NCBI GenBank assembly: GCA_937934465.1
Contig: CALGZO010000051.1
Coordinates: forward strand, 1-12,275
Reading direction: 5' to 3'
DNA length: 12,275 nucleotides
Origin: an uncultured Fimbriimonadales bacterium
GTDB lineage: Bacteria; Armatimonadota; Fimbriimonadia; Fimbriimonadales; GBS-DC
The translations under genes were made by a program, and so were the position numbers. The notes beneath the pieces are model-generated. The model saw nothing but the letters and a program-made list of their open reading frames with translations, did no database searches and was not told the DNA's origin. This document shows, piece after piece, positions 7,802 through 12,275 of this stretch (position 1 is its first letter; every line of letters begins with the position of its first letter).

Positions 7802-7835
7802 GCTTGCAAAGCACTTGCCTGCTCGGTTCTCAGGG
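7802..7835 (+). other. 3' strand of the 16S processing stem
   Basis: GCTTGCAAAGC (7802-7812), CTT (7814-7816) and GCCTGCTCGGTTCTCAGGG (7817-7835) are the partners of the leader segments at 6172-6209. The stem closes just after the mature 16S 3' end and before tRNA-Ile. Confidence 0.75.
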
Positions 7836-7843
7836 CATCCAAC

Positions 7844-7920
<77 letters not shown>

Positions 7921-7922
7921 GT

Positions 7923-7997
7923 GGGGGCGTAGCTCAGCGGGAGAGCACCTGCTTTGCACGCAGGGGGTCACCGGTTCAAATCCGGTCGCCTCCACCA
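7923..7997 (+). tRNA. tRNA-Ala (TGC anticodon)
   Basis: This 75-nt tRNA includes an encoded CCA end. The acceptor stem GGGGGCG pairs with CGCCTCC with one G:T pair at the third position, not the G3:U70 place-marker by accident: the third pair is the alanine identity element. The anticodon TGC (7955-7957) lies in the loop TTTGCAC on the stem CCTGC/GCAGG, and the T arm has GGTTCAAATCC. The D loop is one base shorter than in many alanine tRNAs. It follows tRNA-Ile after only 2 nt. Confidence 0.97.
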
Positions 7998-8003
7998 ACA
8001 CGC

Positions 8004-8043
8004 GCCCAACGCCCAGCGCCCCACGGGACGCTGAGCGTTGGGC
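8004..8043 (+). other. Long hairpin in the tRNA-Ala to 23S spacer
   Basis: GCCCAACGC (8004-8012) pairs with GCGTTGGGC (8035-8043), nine perfect base pairs. Inside, AGCG (8015-8018) pairs with CGCT (8029-8032). It starts 6 nt after the CCA of tRNA-Ala and may be a processing signal between the tRNA and the 23S precursor. It has no U-run, so it should not act as a terminator. Confidence 0.5.
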
Positions 8044-8082
8044 ACCAAGCACCAACACAACGGGCAACGGACCCAACCGACT

Positions 8083-8100
8083 TACACTTTGACAACTGGA
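8083..8100 (+). promoter_or_regulatory. boxA-like element ahead of 23S
   Basis: CTTTGACAACTGGA (8087-8100) resembles the 'CTTTGAAAACTG' type boxA sequences found in rRNA leaders and spacers, which recruit NusB/NusE to prevent early termination. The match is by eye only. The rest of the spacer up to 8129 shows no clear feature beyond the expected 5' strand of the 23S processing stem, whose partner is outside the window. Confidence 0.35.
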
Positions 8101-9234
8101 GACTGGAATCATCGAGAAGCGCGCTTTGTAGGCAAGCTACTAAGGGCGCACGGTGGATGCCTAGGAGCAAGGAGCCGATGAAGGGCGTGGTAAGCTGCGA
8201 TAAGCTGCGAGGAGCCGCAAACAGGCGTTGATCCGCAGATGCCCGAATGGGAGAACCCGGCCACCGAATGGGTGGTCACCCACCGCTGAATCCATAGGCG
8301 GTGTGGAGGGAACCTGGGGAACTGAAACATCTCAGTACCCAGAGGAAAAGAAATCGAACGAGATTCCCTCAGTAGCGGCGAGCGAACGGGGAAGAGCCTA
8401 AACCTATTGGGCGTGCCCAATAGGGGTCGTGGGACTGGCACACGGGAGCCGCGCGTTTAGCGGAATCGCATGGAACGGCGAGCCACAGAGGGTGAGAGCC
8501 CCGTACGCGAAAAACGCAACGCCCCGCCAGCATCCCGAGTAGCACGGGATAAGAGGAGCCCTGTGCGAATCCGCCCGGACCACCGGGTAAGGCTAAATAC
8601 TCCTTGCTACCGATAGCGCAACCAGTACCGTGAGGGAAAGGTGAAAAGCACCCCGGCGAGGGGAGTGAAAAGAACCTGAAACCGTGCGCTTACAAACAGT
8701 CGGAGGACTATACCCCTCTGGGGGACAGTCTGACGGCGTGCCTTTTGCAGAATGAGCCGGCGAGTTGTGCTCAGCGGCAAGGTTAAGCGTCTCAGACGCG
8801 GAGCCGTAGCGAAAGCGAGTCCACACAGGGCGACACAGTCGCTGGGTGCAGACCCGAAACCGCGTGATCTAACCCTGGTCAGGCTGAAGCCGTGGTAACA
8901 CACGGTGGAGGGCCGAACTGGTGACCGTTGAAAAGGTCTCGGAGGAACTGGGGTTAGTGTGGTGAAATGCCAATCGAACGCGGAAATAGCTGGTTCTCCC
9001 CGAAATGCATTGAGGTGCAGCCTCACGCGCTATGCTATGCAGGTAGAGCCACTGGATGGGCTAGGGGCCCCACCAGGTTACTGAACCCAACCAAACTCCG
9101 AATGGCATAGCAGGAAGCGTGGGAGTGAGACAGCGACGGATGAGCGCCGTTGTCAAAAGGGCAATAGCCCAGACCGCCCGCTAAGGTCCCTAAACACAGG
9201 CTAAGTGTTAAAGGATGTAGGGTCGCGTAAACAA

Positions 9235-9265
<31 letters not shown>

Positions 9266-9813
9266 TAAACAGTGCGTAACAGCTGACTGGTCGAATGTGA
9301 CCCTGCGCCGACAATGTAAGGGGGCTCAAGCCTGTTACCGAAGCGGCGGGTTCCCGTAAGGGAGCGGTAGGGGAGCGTTCTGCACGCAGTGAAGGCGGAG
9401 CGGAAGCACCGCTGGAGCGTGCAGAAGTGAGAATGCCGGCACGAGTAGCGAGAAGACAGGTGAGAATCCTGTCCGCCGAAAGCCTAAGGGTTCTTCAGGC
9501 AGGTTCGTCCGCTGAAGGTCAGGCGGTCCTAAGTCGAGGGCGAAAAGCCGTAGGCGAAGGGCAGTGGGTCAACATTCCCACCCCAGGTGGCGGAGCGAAG
9601 CGGTGACGCTTCAGAAACGGTCGGGCGCAGAGTTGGAAGGCTGCGCTCGCCCCGGCGGCAACTCCGGGGCGACGAAGGGATCCCTCGGGTGAACGAAGCG
9701 ACTGGGACTGGAGCCGAGAAAACCCGTGTAGCGTTGAAACCACCTGACCGTACCGCAAACCGACACAGGTAGGCGAGGCGAGGAGCCTCAGGCGCGCGAG
9801 AGAAGTCCCGCTA

Positions 9814-9847
<34 letters not shown>

Positions 9848-10043
9848 GAAGGGGTGCCTCGAAAGAGGTCGCAGCAAAGCGGGCCCGGCGACTGTTTACC
9901 AAAAACACAGCTCTCTGCGAAGGGGAAACCCGATGTATAGGGGGCGACGCTTGGCCAATGCCCGTAGGTTAAGGGGAGGGGTCAGCCGCAAGGTGCAGCC
10001 CTAAACTGAAGCCCGGGTGAATGCCGGCCGTAACTCTAACGGT

Positions 10044-10712
10044 TCGTCACAGGGCCGTTGTAAAATCTGGCTATATGCTGGAACAGCTCATGTATCCCAC
10101 GCTACCGAGGAGGTGACAACGCGATGGGTGGAGCCAATCAGCAGGAAAGACTTGCCGTCACCGAAGAGGCGAAATACTTCCTCGCCGGATTCATCGAAGG
10201 CGAAGACGCCCTGCGCGTCAATATCCAACCGCACGAAACCAGCAGGTTCGGCTACTATGTCGACCCTGAGTTTCATCTGATGCAACCCCACAGCGGGTTG
10301 CCCATCTTGAAACTGGCGCAGGAAGTCTTCGGCACGGGACGCATCTTCCCTAAATCGGGAAGCAAGAACTGCTACACCTTCACCATCCACTGCAGACGCA
10401 GCCTGAGGGAGAAGGTCGTGCCGTTCTTCGAAAAATATGTCGTCCCGTTCTCCTGTAAACGCGAAATCTTCTACCGCTTTCGCGAAATTTTGGAGATGAT
10501 GAATCAAGGCGAACACCGCCGCCCTGAGGGGCTGGCGCGCATCGTCGAGAAGGCGTATGCGTTGAACCCAGCTACACAGGGAAAGCAGCCACTCCAACCG
10601 CTGCACGAGGTGCTGGCAAGAATCCTCAGAGACCATACGCCAGACGCTCCGAGCCAACAACCCTCGGAGTGATGATATGGTCCAGTCCCTATGGCGACAT
10701 AGGGGGCAACTG
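10044..10712 (+). ncRNA. Group I intron at 23S position 1923 (I-CeuI site), carrying a homing endonuclease gene
   Basis: This 669-nt insertion interrupts 23S between U1923 and C1924. P1: exon AACGGT (10038-10043) pairs with GCCGTT (10054-10059), with the splice-site T:G pair at 10043/10054. P10: AGG (10051-10053) can pair with exon CCT (10713-10715). P3: TCTGGC (10066-10071) with GCCAGA (10639-10644). P7: GACCATA (10631-10637) with TATGGTC (10676-10682). P8: CTCCGAG (10647-10653) with CTCGGAG (10663-10669). P9: CCCTATG (10687-10693), GCGA tetraloop, CATAGGG (10698-10704). P4 is tentative: GCTGG (10077-10081) with CCAGC (10568-10572). The intron ends in G (10712) as the family requires. It should splice itself from the 23S precursor with a guanosine cofactor. 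P8 and half of P3 and P7 lie inside the endonuclease gene. Confidence 0.92.
10124..10672 (+). CDS. Single-motif LAGLIDADG homing endonuclease of intron 1
   Basis: This 182-residue intron-encoded endonuclease would cut intronless 23S genes at the 1923 site and let the intron copy itself in by repair. It has one LAGLIDADG motif, FLAGFIEGEDAL (residues 19-30), with the metal-binding acid at Glu27, so it should act as a homodimer like I-CreI and I-CeuI. The body (RFGYYVDPEFHL, GLPILKLAQEVFGTG, REKVVPFFEKYVVPF) is typical of the LAGLIDADG_1 family found in organellar and bacterial 23S introns. ATG at 10124 has AGGAGG 10 nt upstream. The last 13 codons plus stop (10631-10672) also form P7 5' strand, P3 3' strand and P8 of the ribozyme, so the two functions share bases. 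The frame is intact, which suggests recent or continuing selection. Cutting specificity is inferred from position, not shown. Confidence 0.93.
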   Translation: MGGANQQERLAVTEEAKYFLAGFIEGEDALRVNIQPHETSRFGYYVDPEFHLMQPHSGLPILKLAQEVFGTGRIFPKSGSKNCYTFTIHCRRSLREKVVPFFEKYVVPFSCKREIFYRFREILEMMNQGEHRRPEGLARIVEKAYALNPATQGKQPLQPLHEVLARILRDHTPDAPSQQPSE

Positions 10713-11023
10713 CCTATGGTAGCGAAATTCCTTGTCGCGTAAATTGCGACCCGCACGAAAAGCGTAACGACTGGGCCACTGTCTCAGCGGGACACTCGGT
10801 GAAACTGTAGCACCCGTGAAGATGCGGGTTACCTGCGGTAGGACGGAAAGACCCTATGGAGCTTTACTACAACTTGAGATTGCATTCCGGTATGTCATGT
10901 AGAGCGTAGGTGGGAGCTTCGGCGCCAATGGAACACCACCCTTGACCTACTGGAATGCTAACCTGCGCCGTTATCCGGCGCGGAGACAGTCTTAGGTGGG
11001 TAGTTTGACTGGGGCGGTCGCCT

Positions 11024-11944
11024 CAACTGTGGGGCGCCCTGATGGCAACATCAGGGGCAAACTCGGCTATATGCTGGGAAGTCCGTCCCCTATCGCCAAC
11101 ACGCCTCCGCGTTGGCGAGAAGGGGTGCAGCATCCAGCGCTAGTCGCAACCATGCGACTGAAAATGCGTCTGGCGCGGACAATCAGCAGGGAAGTCTTCG
11201 TGACCCCTCAACGACTGTACGCCGAGCATCCATGCACCCGCATGGATGGTGAGACAGTCTGAACTTCCGAGCGATCGGAAGCCTCATCTGAGGCGTCCAG
11301 CAACGATGCAGGAGGACACCATGACACGCAGCCACGCCATCGAGACCTATAAGCAAACGCTGAAACTCACGCAAGCACAGCGCGAAACGCTTGTCGGCAT
11401 CCTGTTAGGCGACGCGCACCTCGAAACCCAAAACCGAGGACGCACCTATCGCCTCAAAATCGAACAGTCCAACAAGCACGCCGCGTATGTGCAACACCTC
11501 TATCAGGTCTTCGAAGCGTGGGTACTGACGCCGCCACAACAAAAAACAATCGGCAAGTGGTGGTTTCAGACCGTGAGCCATGGTTCCTTCCGCTACTACG
11601 CGCAGCAATTCTATCGCGACGGACGCAAGGTCGTCCCTGCGCAGATTCATCGCTTACTCAAACCCCGTAGCTTAGCCTACTGGTTCATGGATGACGGATC
11701 TGTCAAAGACCGTCATTCCAAAGCCGTCATCCTAAACACACAGGGGTTCACCCGAAGCGATGTCGCGCGGCTGGCGCAAACGCTTACCGAGCAGTTTGTG
11801 CTGGAAACTTACCTGCGCCGTCAAGCAGAAGGGTATCAGATTGCCATTCGTGGTGCCAGCTTGGAACGATTTCTGGATCTGGTGGAGCCATACCTGATAC
11901 CTGAGATGCGATACAAGCTGCCGAACGCTGGACGAACGGAATTG
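11024..11944 (+). ncRNA. Group I intron at 23S position 2262, carrying a homing endonuclease gene
   Basis: This 921-nt insertion lies between U2262 and C2263. P1: exon CGCCT (11019-11023) with GGGCG (11032-11036), T:G at the splice site. P2: CCCTGATG (11037-11044), GCAA loop, CATCAGGG. P3: CTCGGC (11062-11067) with GCCGAG (11221-11226). P4: TGCTG (11072-11076) with CAGCA (11184-11188). P5: GTCCG (11081-11085) with CGGAC (11176-11180). P7: GACTGT (11213-11218) with ACAGTC (11254-11259). P8: CATCCATGC (11227-11235) with GCATGGATG (11240-11248). P9: CTTCCGA (11264-11270), GCGA loop, TCGGAAG. The terminal G is 11944. The core is complete before the endonuclease gene, which sits in the region after P9. 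Ligating the exons restores the stem expected at 2258-2281. A P10 pairing is not obvious. The block GGCTATATGCTGG also occurs in intron 1. Confidence 0.93.
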
Positions 11945-11956
11945 CCTAAAATGTAA
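11321..11956 (+). CDS. Two-motif LAGLIDADG homing endonuclease of intron 2, ending in the 3' exon
   Basis: This 211-residue protein has two LAGLIDADG motifs, LVGILLGDAHL (residues 24-34) and LAYWFMDDGSV (118-128). Asp31 and Asp124 or Asp125 are the likely metal ligands, so it should work as a monomer. YWFMDDGS is the signature of the LAGLIDADG_2 subfamily, different from that of intron 1. It should cut intronless 23S genes around position 2262 (inferred from location). I chose ATG at 11321 because AGGAGG lies 5 nt upstream (11310-11315). The frame stays open upstream to 11246, but that stretch is ribozyme core (P8, P7, P9). The last intron codon ends exactly at the splice site (11944); exon bases CCTAAAATGTAA supply Pro-Lys-Met and the stop (11954-11956). 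The full protein can therefore be made only from unspliced RNA. Confidence 0.92.
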   Translation: MTRSHAIETYKQTLKLTQAQRETLVGILLGDAHLETQNRGRTYRLKIEQSNKHAAYVQHLYQVFEAWVLTPPQQKTIGKWWFQTVSHGSFRYYAQQFYRDGRKVVPAQIHRLLKPRSLAYWFMDDGSVKDRHSKAVILNTQGFTRSDVARLAQTLTEQFVLETYLRRQAEGYQIAIRGASLERFLDLVEPYLIPEMRYKLPNAGRTELPKM

Positions 11957-12170
11957 CGGAGGCGTCCAAAGGTCCGCTCAGCGCGGTCGGAAATCGCGCG
12001 TCGAGTGCAAGGGCATAAGCGGGCTTGACTGTGAGACCCACGGGTCGAGCAGATGCGAAAGCAGGGCCTAGTGACCCTCTGGCTGTGCGTGGGCACGCCA
12101 GGGTTCAACGGATAAAAGCTACCCTAGGGATAACAGGCTGATCCTGCCCGAGCGTCCACAGCGACGGCGG

Positions 12171-12211
<41 letters not shown>

Positions 12212-12239
12212 TACAAGGTCCCAAGGGTTGGGGGGTTCA

Positions 12240-12275
<36 letters not shown>

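Noticed and set aside
10088..10756. Minus-strand 222-codon frame opposite the first endonuclease
   Set aside because: The plus-strand frame has a LAGLIDADG motif and a Shine-Dalgarno site; the minus frame has neither and runs into 23S exon.
11246..11320. Upstream extension of the second endonuclease to ATG 11246
   Set aside because: These 25 codons lie in P8, P7 and P9 of the ribozyme. The ATG at 11321 has AGGAGG 5 nt upstream and the family motif begins soon after it.
10044..11944. Archaeal-type (bulge-helix-bulge) rRNA introns, since those also carry LAGLIDADG genes
   Set aside because: Both insertions have P1 with a T:G pair at the splice site, P3/P7/P8/P9 pairings, GNRA loops and a terminal G, which define group I. 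I saw no bulge-helix-bulge at the junctions.

Overview
The window comes from a GC-rich bacterium. The left 5 kb is a minus-strand housekeeping cluster. A short divergent intergenic region and a cytochrome c gene follow, and the right half is a plus-strand ribosomal RNA operon that runs off the window. The 16S sequence, the strong GGAGG-type ribosome binding sites and the DUF6807 'PmoA family' gene would fit a thermophilic member of the Armatimonadota or a neighbouring phylum. That is a low-confidence guess, because no tree or database search was possible.

Minus strand, in transcription order: an uncharacterised lipoprotein (4987-4469), metE (4449-2152), a DUF6807 protein (2087-960) and the first 306 codons of pyrG (918-1). 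Gaps of 19, about 64 and 41 bp suggest one operon, with a possible internal promoter before the DUF6807 gene. Region 4988-5415 holds a possible gene remnant, a REP-like inverted repeat and the promoter of a diverging cytochrome c lipoprotein gene (5416-5910).

From 5985 two tandem TTGACA-18-TATTAT/TATAAT promoters drive the rrn operon: 16S (about 6258-7783), tRNA-Ile(GAT), tRNA-Ala(TGC) and 23S (from about 8130 past the right edge). A long 16S processing stem can be paired base by base across the 16S gene. All three plus-strand promoters place the predicted transcript start at the foot of a 10-12 bp hairpin.

The main find is that the 23S gene carries two group I introns, each with a LAGLIDADG homing endonuclease gene. 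Intron 1 (10044-10712) lies after U1923 (E. coli numbering), the site of the Chlamydomonas eugametos I-CeuI intron. Intron 2 (11024-11944) lies after U2262. For both I could pair P1, P3, P7, P8 and P9 by hand, with GNRA loops on P9, a U:G pair at the 5' splice site and a terminal G. The two endonucleases belong to different LAGLIDADG subfamilies and sit in different parts of their introns. The first gene overlaps the 3' half of the ribozyme core (P7, P3, P8). The second runs across the 3' splice site and takes its last three codons and its stop from 23S exon sequence. Both layouts make translation of the endonuclease compete with splicing of the rRNA. The window stops exactly at U2593, another known intron insertion site, so a third intron just outside the window is worth checking.
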